64,000 bases of DNA from Lujinxingia litoralis (GCF_003260125.1 NZ_QHKO01000001.1:248001-312000), one strand, 5' to 3'. Shown: positions 9,518-18,257, numbered from the stretch's first letter. Translations and numbers: made by a program. Notes: generated by a model from the sequence alone, not told the origin.

Positions 9518-9553
9518 CAACGCCGCCGACCCCTGTGAGGGTCGGCGGCGTTG
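9518..9553. terminator. Perfect 15-bp hairpin between convergent genes
   Basis: The arms 9518-9532 and 9539-9553 are exact reverse complements around a 6-nt loop (CTGTGA). The hairpin lies between the convergent genes ending at 9488 and 9608, which fits a bidirectional terminator. There is no clear T-run on either side, so it may act with Rho or as an mRNA 3' stabiliser. Confidence 0.6.
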
Positions 9554-9607
9554 GTGTAGCGCGCCTGTTCGGCCTCCCCCCACCGGAGGAGGGGGCATTG
9601 AGGACCT

Positions 9608-10039
9608 TTAGCCCCACTGACCGCGCAGCAGCTTCTCGCTCTCTTCTTTATGGCGCGTCTCATCGGCGATCATCGCGTCCAGGGTCGACGCCAGACCATA
9701 GTCGCCATACTCCTGGGCCTGTTTCATCCGATACACGTAGCGATCGACCGTCTCGCTCTCGGCCTTGACCACGCTCTCCAGCATCTCCCGCGGATCGGTG
9801 GTAAAGCGCACCTCGGCGGGGCTCGTGACCGGAGTACCGCCGAGCGCGGTGATCTTGTCGGCTAAAAACTTCGCGTGCTCAAACTCGTCGGCGACCTCTT
9901 CCAGAAAAAAGGCCTGCAGCTCCTTGCGATGGATGCCGGTCACCGCCGCCGCGTAGGTGTTGTACATCACGATGGCTTGATACTCGTGGGCCAGGTCCAC
10001 GTTGAGTCCATCAAGCAGGGTGGATGTCTCGACGCTCAT
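9608..10039 (-). CDS. Ferritin-like di-iron protein (bacterioferritin/Dps-like)
   Basis: A 143-residue all-helical protein with the spacing of a four-helix ferritin-like bundle. Carboxylates and His that could form a di-iron site are visible: E18 in AHEYQA, the EFEHAKF segment, and a C-terminal E...DETRHKEE segment. Such proteins store iron or remove peroxide in the cytoplasm. The length fits small ferritin-like proteins rather than full bacterioferritin (about 158), and no haem-binding Met is obvious. GAGGAG lies 6 nt before the ATG. It appears to be a monocistronic unit between the M48 gene and a convergent neighbour. Confidence 0.8.
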   Translation of the reverse strand: MSVETSTLLDGLNVDLAHEYQAIVMYNTYAAAVTGIHRKELQAFFLEEVADEFEHAKFLADKITALGGTPVTSPAEVRFTTDPREMLESVVKAESETVDRYVYRMKQAQEYGDYGLASTLDAMIADETRHKEESEKLLRGQWG

Positions 10040-10145
10040 GACTACTCCTCGGTGTCTTGGTGTCTACGGGCTGATGTTTCGGGAGCGAACCTAAACAGCA
10101 CCTCCTCCCAATCAACCGGCCCGACCCGGCCTCGCCACCCGGCGC

Positions 10146-12293
10146 TCAGGCCATCCGACGCGTGGCCCGGGGCACCAGGGGCGGCAGGGGAAGGTCGAGC
10201 ACATCGCAGAGCGCGCGCAACAACTCGATCTCCTCCACCGTCACCCGGCCATCGCCCAGCACGCAGTGCGAACAGGCGTTGATCATCGTGCGCTTGATCC
10301 CCAGCGAGGAGCGGGAGAGACGATCGAGCACCTCGCCAAGCTGCGGATAATTCACCGGACCCCGCCACCCGTAGCGCATCCGCCCCTGAATCTGGGGAGG
10401 GAGCACGTCGACCCCGGCCCGAAACGCCGCGGCGGCCTCGCTCTCATGCTCGTGCCCGATCGCGGCCAGCGTGCTCAGCAAGAGCTCGATATCCGGGGCC
10501 AGCCCGTTAAACGAGGCAAAGTCCACCCCCTGCCGCGCCGGACGCCCCAGCGCCACCTCCAGGCGGTGCATCAACACCTTCTGCACCACAAACTCAAAGA
10601 GCGTGACCTGGCCATCGGCAAAGATCAGCCCGCCGACCAGACGCTTAAACACCTCGTACTGCCCCGGGGTCATCCGCCGCAGCGTGGGCAAGAGCAGGTC
10701 GATCACCGGCAGACGAAACTCCGCCTCCAGCGCCCGCACATGCCCCCAGAGCCGCTGCACCTCGCGCTCCACCCCGGGGGAGGCCTCCTGACGCAAAAAG
10801 TCGATCTGGGGGCGGCGCCCCACCGGTGTCGGGTCCATCAACATCGCGTACACCAGCGAGGTCGCGCCCAGCACCTCGGCGCGGGCCTGCATCACCGGCT
10901 GCGGCAGCTCGGTGAGCAACGAGGCGCAGTACACCAGGCGCTCCGGGCCCGGGTTGCCGATCATCGCTACCACCTCGTCGGCCCCGATCGCATAGGAGAG
11001 CTCGCGCTCCCCGGCCGCCCAGTCGTTGCCTCCGACCCGCGGGGTCTCCCCGGTGGGCCGGGGCGCCATCGCCGCGCCGGGTGCCGCCGCCGGCGCTGAG
11101 CCGCCGGCCGCCGCCGGCACCACCCCGACCTCGCCAGCGGCGGCCATCATCATCACGCCCGCCGCCGCACTGCCCGCCCCGGCCAGCGACACCTGCCGGG
11201 CCTCAACCGCGGCCAGCGCCGCCCCCAACTCATGGAGATCCGAGGGATGAAAGCCGGGATCCCAGCGCCGGATCCGCGCCTCGATCGGCGGGTGAGAGTC
11301 AAAGATCCCTTGCAGCGAGGCCTTAAAGCTCTTGCTCACCGCGCCAAAGCACATATGGCTCACCTCTTCGGCCCGCGGCGATACCAGCGCGGAGCCGGCC
11401 TGATGGGCCGCGATTTTCTTGAGCGCCCCGGCCAGCCCCACCGGGTTGCGGGTAAACTGCACCGCGGCGGCATCGGCCAGAAACTCCCGCTGACGCGACA
11501 CCGCGCTCTTGATCATCCGCCCGAACATCACCCCGAGCCAGCCCCCCACCGCCATCACTCCGCCCACCACCAGCAGCGCCGCGGTGGCGCCCCCATCCTT
11601 GCGAGTGCGGCGCCCGGAGCGCAGCGCCGCCTCCACCAGCACGCGCCCGGCGATCGAGATGATTAAAATCCCGTGCACCACCCCGATCAGGCGCACGTTC
11701 AGGCGCATATCCCCGTTGAGAATGTGCGAAAATTCATGCGCGATCACCGCCTGCAGCTCGTCCCGCGTCAGCGTCTCCAGCGCCCCTTGCGTCACGGCGA
11801 CGGCCGCGTCGTTGATCGTGTAGCCCGCGGCAAACGCGTTGATCCCCTGCTCATCGGGCAACACGTACACCCGCGGCACCGCCAGCCCCGAGGCCAGCGC
11901 CATCTCCTCGACCACGTTGTAGAGCCGGCGCCGCAAGGGATCGGCCGCCGCCGCGTCCACCTCCTCCCCGCCCAGCTCCTCGGCCACCACGCTGCCCCCG
12001 GCGTTGAGCTCCGAGATCTTGTAAAAACTGCCGCAGCCCACCACCACCAGGGTCATCACCAGCGACCACCCCACCACCCCCCAGTCCAGCAGCGCCACCG
12101 GCGCCCCGGCGTACTGCCCGCCGCCGACCAGGGTCAGGTTGGCATCCACCGCGTTGCCCGAGAAGAGGTAGAGCTTCACCGCCATCAGCGGCACGTAGGT
12201 GACCGCCGTCAGCGCCACCACCGCCAACGCAAAAAGCCCCACCAGATAGCTCGTGTTACGCTTCGCTGTATCCTGCTGCGCAAAGAAATCCAT
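10146..12293 (-). CDS. M48 (HtpX-like) membrane zinc metallopeptidase with TerB-like C-terminus
   Basis: A 715-residue protein. Two hydrophobic helices lie near 16-42 and 66-88. The peptidase signature HEFSH (H186-H190) is followed by a further hydrophobic pair near 205-265 and REFLADAAA, whose Glu is the expected third zinc ligand. INAFAAG upstream is typical of HtpX-type enzymes, which degrade misfolded membrane proteins. About 360 residues are added at the C-terminus: an Ala/Gly/Pro-rich linker, a helical domain, and a final segment (ACSHCVLGDGRVTVEEIELL) resembling TerB-like domains. LemA lies 89 nt upstream on the same strand, a pairing seen in many bacteria. Confidence 0.88.
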   Translation of the reverse strand: MDFFAQQDTAKRNTSYLVGLFALAVVALTAVTYVPLMAVKLYLFSGNAVDANLTLVGGGQYAGAPVALLDWGVVGWSLVMTLVVVGCGSFYKISELNAGGSVVAEELGGEEVDAAAADPLRRRLYNVVEEMALASGLAVPRVYVLPDEQGINAFAAGYTINDAAVAVTQGALETLTRDELQAVIAHEFSHILNGDMRLNVRLIGVVHGILIISIAGRVLVEAALRSGRRTRKDGGATAALLVVGGVMAVGGWLGVMFGRMIKSAVSRQREFLADAAAVQFTRNPVGLAGALKKIAAHQAGSALVSPRAEEVSHMCFGAVSKSFKASLQGIFDSHPPIEARIRRWDPGFHPSDLHELGAALAAVEARQVSLAGAGSAAAGVMMMAAAGEVGVVPAAAGGSAPAAAPGAAMAPRPTGETPRVGGNDWAAGERELSYAIGADEVVAMIGNPGPERLVYCASLLTELPQPVMQARAEVLGATSLVYAMLMDPTPVGRRPQIDFLRQEASPGVEREVQRLWGHVRALEAEFRLPVIDLLLPTLRRMTPGQYEVFKRLVGGLIFADGQVTLFEFVVQKVLMHRLEVALGRPARQGVDFASFNGLAPDIELLLSTLAAIGHEHESEAAAAFRAGVDVLPPQIQGRMRYGWRGPVNYPQLGEVLDRLSRSSLGIKRTMINACSHCVLGDGRVTVEEIELLRALCDVLDLPLPPLVPRATRRMA

Positions 12294-12382
12294 CGATGAC
12301 CGCCTGCGTTACGCGATGTCTGACTGCGGCGCGCGCGGCCCTCACCGACCCGCGCGCCCCTGGCCCGGCGCCTGAAGGCGGC

Positions 12383-12985
12383 TCAGCTAAAGCTCACCCG
12401 CACCGCCTCACGCTCCACCGGGTTCTGCACCTCGAAGAGCATCGCGGCCTGAAAGCCCATCGTCGCCGCGAAAAGCACCGCCGGAAAACTCTCCCGCGCG
12501 GTGTTGTAGCTGGTCACCGCGTCGTTGAACGCCTGACGGGCAAAAGCCACCCGGTTCTCCGTGGAGGTCAGCTCCTCCATCAGGTTGGTCATCGTCTTAT
12601 CGGACTTCAGGTCCGGGTAGGCCTCCGAGAGCGCGAAGAGCTTGCCCAGCGACCCGGTCAGCGCCGCCTCGGCCCCGACCAGCCCCTGAATCGCCTGCGG
12701 ATCGCCCGGGTTCTGCGCGGCCTTCTGGCTGGCGGCCTGCGCCCCGTTGCGCGCGGCGATCACCGCCTCCAGCGTCTCGCGCTCATGGGCCATAAAGGAC
12801 TTGGCCGTCTCCACCAGGTTGGGGATCAGATCGTAGCGCCGCTTGAGCTGCACATCGATCTGCGAGAACGCGTTGCGAAAGCGATTCCGCAGCGTCACCA
12901 GGCGGTTGTAAATCCCCACCCCGAAGAGCACCAGCCCCACAACTCCGACCAAAAACACACCGAGCAGAACAAGAATGATTCCCAT
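12383..12985 (-). CDS. lemA: LemA family membrane protein
   Basis: A 200-residue protein. One N-terminal hydrophobic helix (residues 2-22) is followed by the LemA helical domain with its typical segment YNRLVTLRNRFRNAFSQIDV and RRYDLIPNLVETA. The domain is probably periplasmic. LemA proteins are often encoded beside M48 peptidases, as here, and may act as partners or substrates; the exact role is unsettled. The ATG at 12985 was chosen because GGAGG lies 6 nt upstream. An in-frame start at 13009 lacks a site. Its upstream region carries the 42-bp repeat array. Confidence 0.9.
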   Translation of the reverse strand: MGIILVLLGVFLVGVVGLVLFGVGIYNRLVTLRNRFRNAFSQIDVQLKRRYDLIPNLVETAKSFMAHERETLEAVIAARNGAQAASQKAAQNPGDPQAIQGLVGAEAALTGSLGKLFALSEAYPDLKSDKTMTNLMEELTSTENRVAFARQAFNDAVTSYNTARESFPAVLFAATMGFQAAMLFEVQNPVEREAVRVSFS

Positions 12986-13152
12986 CGCCGACCTCCAGGG
13001 TTCGCACACGCGTAAGGTAAAGCGCCCGACCGCCGGGCTTAGGGCCCTTCAATGAGCCCGTGAATGCCTTCATCCGTGCGCGAAACCTAGCTTTCCGCCC
13101 CCGGAAGTGTCAATCAAGCCCCCTCGCCAGCCGCCTCCCCGGCACGAAACGC

Positions 13153-13488
13153 CCCCGACGCCCGTACAGGTCCTCCTCGCCAGAAAGAAACGCCCTGTAC
13201 CGCCGTACATCACCCTTTCCTGGCCAGGAATTACACCTGTACCGCCGTACATCACCCTTTCTTGACCAGGAATCGCACCTGTACCGCCGTACACCACCCT
13301 TTCCTGGCCAGGAATCGCACCTGTACCGCCGTACACCACCCTTTCTTGACCGGGAATCGCACCTGTACCGCCGTACACCACCCTTTCTTGACCGGGAATC
13401 GCACCTGTACCGCCGTACACCACCCTTTCTTGGCCAGGAATCGCGCCTGTACCGCCCTACGCACCGATATGCGGCCCGGGCGACGCCC
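13153..13488. repeat. 42-bp tandem array, about 8 units, of two alternating palindromes
   Basis: Units start at 13195, 13237, 13279, 13321, 13363, 13405 and 13447, every 42 bp exactly. A degenerate unit precedes at 13153 and the last is degenerate. Each full unit has the palindrome TGTACCGCCGTACA (TGTAC-N4-GTACA) and a second palindrome, TTCCTGGCCAGGAA or variants such as TTCTTGACCGGGAA. The two centres are 21 bp apart, so palindromes recur every 21 bp, close to two turns of B-DNA. The array lies between divergent lemA and the acetate kinase fusion. It could be phased operator sites or a row of small RNA hairpins. Confidence 0.92.
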
Positions 13489-13598
13489 GGCCCTTTCCTT
13501 GCGCCCCCGCTCCGGGGTGTGGAATGGTGCGCGCCATCGTCCCCCGGTCCTTCGCTCAACGCCCTCCGGGCCCCCAACGCTTCTTAAGGAGTCCTCCC

Positions 13599-15446
13599 AT
13601 GCAGATCCTGGTCATCAACTGCGGCAGCTCATCGCTCAAGGCCGATGTCCGCGAGCACGCCACCGGCGAGTATGTGGCAAAGATGGTGATCGACCGCGTG
13701 GGGAGTGAGGCGGCGACCCTGCGCTTTGAAGACGAGGAGCCCACCCCACTTCCGGGCGAGGTCGGACATAAAGAAGCGCTGGAGATCTCGCTGACCCGCC
13801 TGCTCCAGCGCCTGAGCGACCCGGAGGCCATCACCGCCATCGGCCACCGCGTGGTGCACGGCGGCGCCCGCTTCACGCGCCCGGTCCTCATCGACGACCA
13901 GGTGGAGGCGGCCATCGAGGAGCTCAGCGCCCTGGCCCCCCTGCATAACCCGGCCAACCTGGCGGGCATCCGCGCCGCCCGCGCCCTGCTCCCCTCCCTG
14001 CCGCACGTGGCCGTCTTTGACACCGCCTTCCACGCCACCCTGCCTCGCCGCGCCCGGGTCTACGCCCTGCCTCACGAGCTGGCCGAGGACCCGGGGCTGC
14101 GGCGCTTCGGGTTTCACGGCATCAGTCACGCCTACGTGGCCCGCCAGGCCGCCAACTACCTCGATGCCGACATGCGCGACCTGCGCCTGATCACCTGCCA
14201 CCTGGGCAACGGCGCCAGCGTGTGCGCCGTGGAATTCGGTCGCTCCATCGAGACCTCCATGGGCCTCACCCCCCTGGAGGGCCTGGTCATGGGCACCCGC
14301 AGCGGCGACATCGACCCGGGCCTGCTCTTCCACCTGATGCGGGAGTACGACTACAGCGCCGAGGAGCTCGATCACCTCCTCAACCACAAAAGCGGGCTGG
14401 CCGGGCTCTCGGGCATCGGCAACGACCTGCGCGACATCGAGGCCCGCGCCGCCGAAGGCGACGAGCACTGCCGCCTGGCCATCCAGGTCTTCGCCCACCG
14501 GGTACGCAAGTACATCGGGGCTTACGCCGCGATCATGGGCGGGGTCGACGCCATCGTGTTCACCGCCGGCATTGGCGAGAACAGCGCGCTGATGCGCCAC
14601 CGCATCGCCCAGCGCCTGGACTTTCTCGGGGCGCGCCATGACGAGGACCGCAACCGCGAGCTGCGCCTGCCCTCAGGCCCGGCGGTCGAGCGCATCTCCA
14701 CCCCCCACTCCCGCACCCACCTGCTGGTGGCCCGCACCGACGAGAGCCGGGCCATCGCCGAGGCCACCTCGCTCATCGTGCTCAAGAGCGACGCGGTCGC
14801 CCGGGCCCAGCGCCCGATCCCGGTGGCCGTCTCCGCGCGCCATATTCACCTGACGCAGGAGGCCGTCGAGACCCTCTTTGGCCCGGGCTACCAGCTCACC
14901 CCGCGCAACGACCTCTCCCAGCCCGGGCAGTTCGCCGCCGAGGAGACCCTGCGCGTGGTCGGCCCCAAAAACGAGTTCCCGGCGGTGCGCATCCTGGGGC
15001 CGACACGCTCGCTCAACCAGCTGGAGATCTCGCGCACCGATGAGTTCGCCCTGGGCATCGACGCCCCGGTGCGCGCCTCCGGCGACGTGGCCAACAGCCC
15101 GGGCATCCTGCTGGTGGGACCGGCCGGGGAGCTCAAACTGGAACAGGGCGTGATCTGCGCCTGGCGCCATATTCACATGACCCCGGACGACGCCGCGCAC
15201 TTCGGCGTGCACGACCGCGACGTGGTCGAGGTCGCCATCACCGGCGGCGATCGCGACCTGACCTTTGGCGACGTGCTCGTGCGGGTCAAAGACAGCTACC
15301 GCCTGGAGATGCACATCGACACCGACGAGGGCAACGCCGCCAACCTGGGCCGCGGCGCCACCGGCACGCTGATCTCCACCGAGGGCCGCGCCCAGCTCCA
15401 GCGCCGCGCCACCCGCTACGACACCGTCGACGCCGCCGCCGAATAA
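13599..15446 (+). CDS. Acetate kinase-PduL-type phosphotransacetylase fusion
   Basis: A 615-residue bifunctional protein. Residues 1 to about 395 form a complete acetate kinase: VINCGSSSLK at the start, HRVVHGG, FDTAFH, FGFHGISH, HLGNGAS, GTRSGDIDPG and FTAGIGENS. Residues about 405-600 form a PduL-type phosphate acyltransferase, with the two zinc-ligand motifs SARHIHLT (about 411-418) and WRHIHMT (about 521-527). One chain would therefore interconvert acetyl-CoA and acetate via acetyl phosphate and make ATP. The usual forms are separate proteins of about 400 and 210 residues. AAGGAG lies 7 nt before the chosen ATG. The 42-bp array lies directly upstream. No microcompartment genes are nearby, so a free cytoplasmic role is likely. 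Confidence 0.93.
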   Translation: MQILVINCGSSSLKADVREHATGEYVAKMVIDRVGSEAATLRFEDEEPTPLPGEVGHKEALEISLTRLLQRLSDPEAITAIGHRVVHGGARFTRPVLIDDQVEAAIEELSALAPLHNPANLAGIRAARALLPSLPHVAVFDTAFHATLPRRARVYALPHELAEDPGLRRFGFHGISHAYVARQAANYLDADMRDLRLITCHLGNGASVCAVEFGRSIETSMGLTPLEGLVMGTRSGDIDPGLLFHLMREYDYSAEELDHLLNHKSGLAGLSGIGNDLRDIEARAAEGDEHCRLAIQVFAHRVRKYIGAYAAIMGGVDAIVFTAGIGENSALMRHRIAQRLDFLGARHDEDRNRELRLPSGPAVERISTPHSRTHLLVARTDESRAIAEATSLIVLKSDAVARAQRPIPVAVSARHIHLTQEAVETLFGPGYQLTPRNDLSQPGQFAAEETLRVVGPKNEFPAVRILGPTRSLNQLEISRTDEFALGIDAPVRASGDVANSPGILLVGPAGELKLEQGVICAWRHIHMTPDDAAHFGVHDRDVVEVAITGGDRDLTFGDVLVRVKDSYRLEMHIDTDEGNAANLGRGATGTLISTEGRAQLQRRATRYDTVDAAAE

Positions 15447-15473
15447 GCCCCCCTCTCTCCCCGGGGCTCCTCT

Positions 15474-15493
15474 CTCCCCCACACTCGGGGGAG
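15474..15493 (+). terminator. Short GC hairpin after the acetate kinase fusion
   Basis: CTCCCCC (15474-15480) pairs with GGGGGAG (15487-15493) around a 6-nt loop, 28 nt after the stop codon. There is no T-run, so termination here is only suggested. Confidence 0.4.
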
Positions 15494-15584
15494 GGAGGGC
15501 CCTGATTTGAGCTGGCCCCCTCTGGGGCGATGGTATAGCACAGAGGGGAGTCTTCCCCCTCCTACCTGACCTCGTGAGCGCCCT

Positions 15585-16169
15585 ATGAATGGCTACATCG
15601 AGCTCAATCCCTCGTCCTTTTTTGCCGCGGTCATCGTCCGCAACGACTCCAGCCGAGTGCTCTCGCGCCTGGGCCACGATCACGTCGTTCGTGCGCTTCC
15701 CGAGGCCTCGCGCCTGGAGCTGAGCACCGCGCCGCTGGAGGCGATGAGCTTCGAGCTGCACTTTGCCGCCGATCGCCTCGTCGTCGATGACGCCCCGGAC
15801 CGCAGCCGCGTAGGCCTCGGCGCTCCGGTCAGCGACAAAGACCGCCGCGCCACCGCCGACAACATGCTCTCCAAAGGGCAGCTCGACGCCGGCCGCTTTC
15901 CCCGGCTCAGCTTTGCCTGCCGCGGCGTGCAGCCCGGCTCCCCGGCCACGCTCCTGGCCAGCCTGACCATCCGCGGCCATCAACACGCGTTTGACTTCCC
16001 CCTGGACCTCCACGTGGATCAAACCCGCATTGAGGCCCGCGGCCAGGTCGAACTCACCCACGCCGACCTGGGGCTCAAGCCTTATCGCGCCCCGATGGGC
16101 GCGCTGCAGAACCGCCCCGAACTTACCTTCGTGGTCGAGCTCAGCGCCGACCTCCACCCCCTGAGTTGA
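15585..16169 (+). CDS. YceI-like domain protein
   Basis: A 194-residue protein with the YceI beta-barrel pattern: an opening strand, LSRLGHDHVV, SKGQLDAGRFPRLSF, LTIRGHQHAFDFPL and LTHADLGLKPYRAPMG. YceI-type proteins bind long isoprenoid or amphiphilic molecules in a lipocalin-like barrel. This copy has no visible signal peptide, so it is probably cytoplasmic, unlike E. coli YceI. The TetR gene follows after 36 nt on the same strand, so the regulator may respond to a lipid or isoprenoid handled here (inference). The ribosome site is weak. Confidence 0.78.
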   Translation: MNGYIELNPSSFFAAVIVRNDSSRVLSRLGHDHVVRALPEASRLELSTAPLEAMSFELHFAADRLVVDDAPDRSRVGLGAPVSDKDRRATADNMLSKGQLDAGRFPRLSFACRGVQPGSPATLLASLTIRGHQHAFDFPLDLHVDQTRIEARGQVELTHADLGLKPYRAPMGALQNRPELTFVVELSADLHPLS

Positions 16170-16205
16170 GGCCTCTTCGCCTCGCCACATGCTCTTGGAG
16201 TCCCC

Positions 16206-16814
16206 ATGTCCGAAGGACGTGATCGCATTCTTCTGGCCGCCGAAGAGCTCTTTGGCACCTACGGCTTTGACCGCGTCAGCGTACGTGACATCGCCGAGCG
16301 CGCCGAGGTCAACAAGGCCCTGATCTTTTACCACTTCAACAGCAAAGACGAGCTCTTTGAGACGGTGCTCCTGGGCTACTTTGAGAGCCACACCGAAGCG
16401 CTGCGCGAGGCCTGGACGACCCCGGGCCCGATGCGCGAGCGCCTGCACACCATGATCGACGCCTATGTCGACTTCATCGCCCATCACCGCGCCTGGCCGC
16501 GCCTGGTCCAGCATGTGGCGGCCACCGATCACAGCGAGCATATCCCCACCGTCCAGCGCGGCCTGCAACCGATGTTTGAATGGGTCTCCGAGGTCCTAGA
16601 CGAGCTCGCCACCGACGAGGGGCCCCTCTCCCGGCGCAACCTCTTTGAGACCGTCGCCGGCTCGGTGCTGCATCACTTCACCTACGCCTCGGTGCTCGCG
16701 CCGATGTGGGGCGGTGATCCCTTGAGCCAGGCCAACGTCGACGAGCGCCGGGCCCACCTGCACTGGCTGGTCGATGTGCTCCTCAACGCGCTGGAAGAGC
16801 GCGCCCAGCACTAA
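16206..16814 (+). CDS. TetR/AcrR family transcriptional regulator
   Basis: A 202-residue regulator. The N-terminal helix-turn-helix is clear: RILLAAEELFGTYGFDRVSV, then RDIAERAEVNKALIFYHF and SKDELFETV, the TetR signature. The C-terminal helical domain should bind a small ligand and dimerise. GGAG lies 6 nt upstream of the ATG. It probably forms an operon with the YceI-like gene, and it faces the flavin monooxygenase gene convergently. A palindrome at 18304-18317, between the monooxygenase and the BASS transporter, is a candidate operator, but no match was found in front of its own operon. Confidence 0.92.
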   Translation: MSEGRDRILLAAEELFGTYGFDRVSVRDIAERAEVNKALIFYHFNSKDELFETVLLGYFESHTEALREAWTTPGPMRERLHTMIDAYVDFIAHHRAWPRLVQHVAATDHSEHIPTVQRGLQPMFEWVSEVLDELATDEGPLSRRNLFETVAGSVLHHFTYASVLAPMWGGDPLSQANVDERRAHLHWLVDVLLNALEERAQH

Positions 16815-16847
16815 CCCCCCGGCCCGCTCAAGGCTCGCCACGGGGGC

Positions 16848-18257
16848 CTACGCCGGGGGCTTCTCAAACCAGGCCACCAGCTCCTGGATCCGCTCGCGGT
16901 ACACCGCGTTGCGCACGTAGTAGGCCATCCGCTCAAATTTCGAGAAGTCGACCCCGCCGCTGGTATCCGGCCCCGGCCCCCGCTTGAGCCGGCGAAAGGC
17001 CTCGGCACGGCCGGGCTCCTCGCGCTGCGCCACCAGAAAGCGCGCCACCGCCTCGGCCTGCCAGTCGCGAATCTGCCAGCCCCCCCCGTCGCTCTCGATC
17101 AACCCCATCACAAAGAGATCGTCCTCCTGCGGATGGAAGATGTTCAGGTAGAGCCGGGGCGCCTTGCCCGAGCCCCAGGGCAGGTATTTCTTGTCTAAAA
17201 AGGGAAAGGTCAGCCGGTAGCCGGTGGCCATGACCACCACGTCGTACTCCTGGCTCGTCCCGTCGACAAAATGCACCCGCTGGCCCTCGAAGCGCGCCAC
17301 GTTGGTGCGCACGGCCACATCACCGTGGCCCAGGTGGTAGAGGAGCTGGGAGTTCACAATGGGGTGACTCTCGTAGAGCTTGTGATCGGGCTCGGGAATC
17401 CCGTACTTGCGCGGGTCCGGGGCGATCCGCCGCAGCAGCACCGTGTCCACCCGCTGCTTCAGCCACATCGGCAACTTGAGCTTGCCGGAGCCCGACCCGA
17501 AATCGGCCGCCGGCACCCCCAGGATGTACTTGGGCACGATGTGGTAGCCGCGGCGCATGGAGAGATCGACGCTCCGGGCCCGGTGCACCGCGTCGATCGC
17601 GATGTCGCACCCGCTGTTGCCCGCCCCCACGATCAACACCCGCTTGTCCTCAAAGACCTCCGGGCTGCGGTAGTCGCAGGAGTGAAAGAGTTCGCCCTCA
17701 AACTCCCCGGGAAACTCCGGCCAGTTGGGGTCGTTGAGGTGCCCGTTGGCGATGCAGACCGCGTCGTACTTAAACGCCTCGCCATTCTCCAGGGTGACCC
17801 GCCAGCCCCCGCCCTCGCGCTCCACCTCGGCCACGCTCACCCCGAAGCGAATACGCTCGTAGAGCCCGAAACGCCGGGCGAACTCCCGAAAATACGCCAG
17901 CACCGTGCGATGACAGGGGTAGTCGGCCACCTCCTCGCCAAGCGGAAAGTCGTCGAACTGCGTGGAATTCTTCGACGAAATCAGGTGCGCCGACTCATAC
18001 ATATTGCTGAAGGGCGAATCGATGTCCCAGACCCCGCCCACGTCCTGCGCGCGCTCAAAGTGATCGTAGAGCACCCCGTTTCGAGCCAGCGCCCGGGCGG
18101 TGGCCAGCCCCGCCGGCCCGGCGCCGATGACGCAGACGCGCTGCCCGCGGTCCACCAACTCCCCGCGGCGAGCCTGCGGGAGATCCGGGGCCAACATCGT
18201 CTGGGCGCCGCGCTCCTGGTGGGTGATCTCCTGCAGCTTCGCTCCGGGCTCGCTCAT
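16848..18257 (-). CDS. Flavin-containing monooxygenase (FMO-like FAD/NADPH enzyme)
   Basis: A 469-residue enzyme. FAD binding is shown by VCVIGAGPAGLATA (about residues 40-53), followed by FERAQDVGGVWDID. The second Rossmann fold for NADPH is VLIVGAGNSGCDIA (about 205-218). A characteristic late motif, MATGYRLTFPFL, is also present. FMOs oxygenate nitrogen or sulfur atoms of small molecules, and related enzymes are Baeyer-Villiger monooxygenases. The exact FMO fingerprint FxGxxxHxxx(Y/F) is replaced by LFHSCDYRSPE, so the substrate cannot be assigned. GAGG lies 7 nt before the ATG. It is transcribed away from the BASS transporter, from a shared 109-bp spacer. Confidence 0.85.
   Translation of the reverse strand: MSEPGAKLQEITHQERGAQTMLAPDLPQARRGELVDRGQRVCVIGAGPAGLATARALARNGVLYDHFERAQDVGGVWDIDSPFSNMYESAHLISSKNSTQFDDFPLGEEVADYPCHRTVLAYFREFARRFGLYERIRFGVSVAEVEREGGGWRVTLENGEAFKYDAVCIANGHLNDPNWPEFPGEFEGELFHSCDYRSPEVFEDKRVLIVGAGNSGCDIAIDAVHRARSVDLSMRRGYHIVPKYILGVPAADFGSGSGKLKLPMWLKQRVDTVLLRRIAPDPRKYGIPEPDHKLYESHPIVNSQLLYHLGHGDVAVRTNVARFEGQRVHFVDGTSQEYDVVVMATGYRLTFPFLDKKYLPWGSGKAPRLYLNIFHPQEDDLFVMGLIESDGGGWQIRDWQAEAVARFLVAQREEPGRAEAFRRLKRGPGPDTSGGVDFSKFERMAYYVRNAVYRERIQELVAWFEKPPA

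Noticed and set aside
13060..13708. Several open frames on both strands through the 42-bp array, giving 14-residue peptide repeats
   Set aside because: The unit is 42 bp, a multiple of three, so all frames repeat and stay open by geometry. Starts lack ribosome sites. The minus-strand frame has a silent-change pattern worth testing, so it is reported as a finding and not as a gene.
14673..16568. 631-codon minus-strand frame opposite the acetate kinase-PduL and YceI genes
   Set aside because: It spans the ends of two well-supported plus-strand genes and their spacer and has no recognisable domain.
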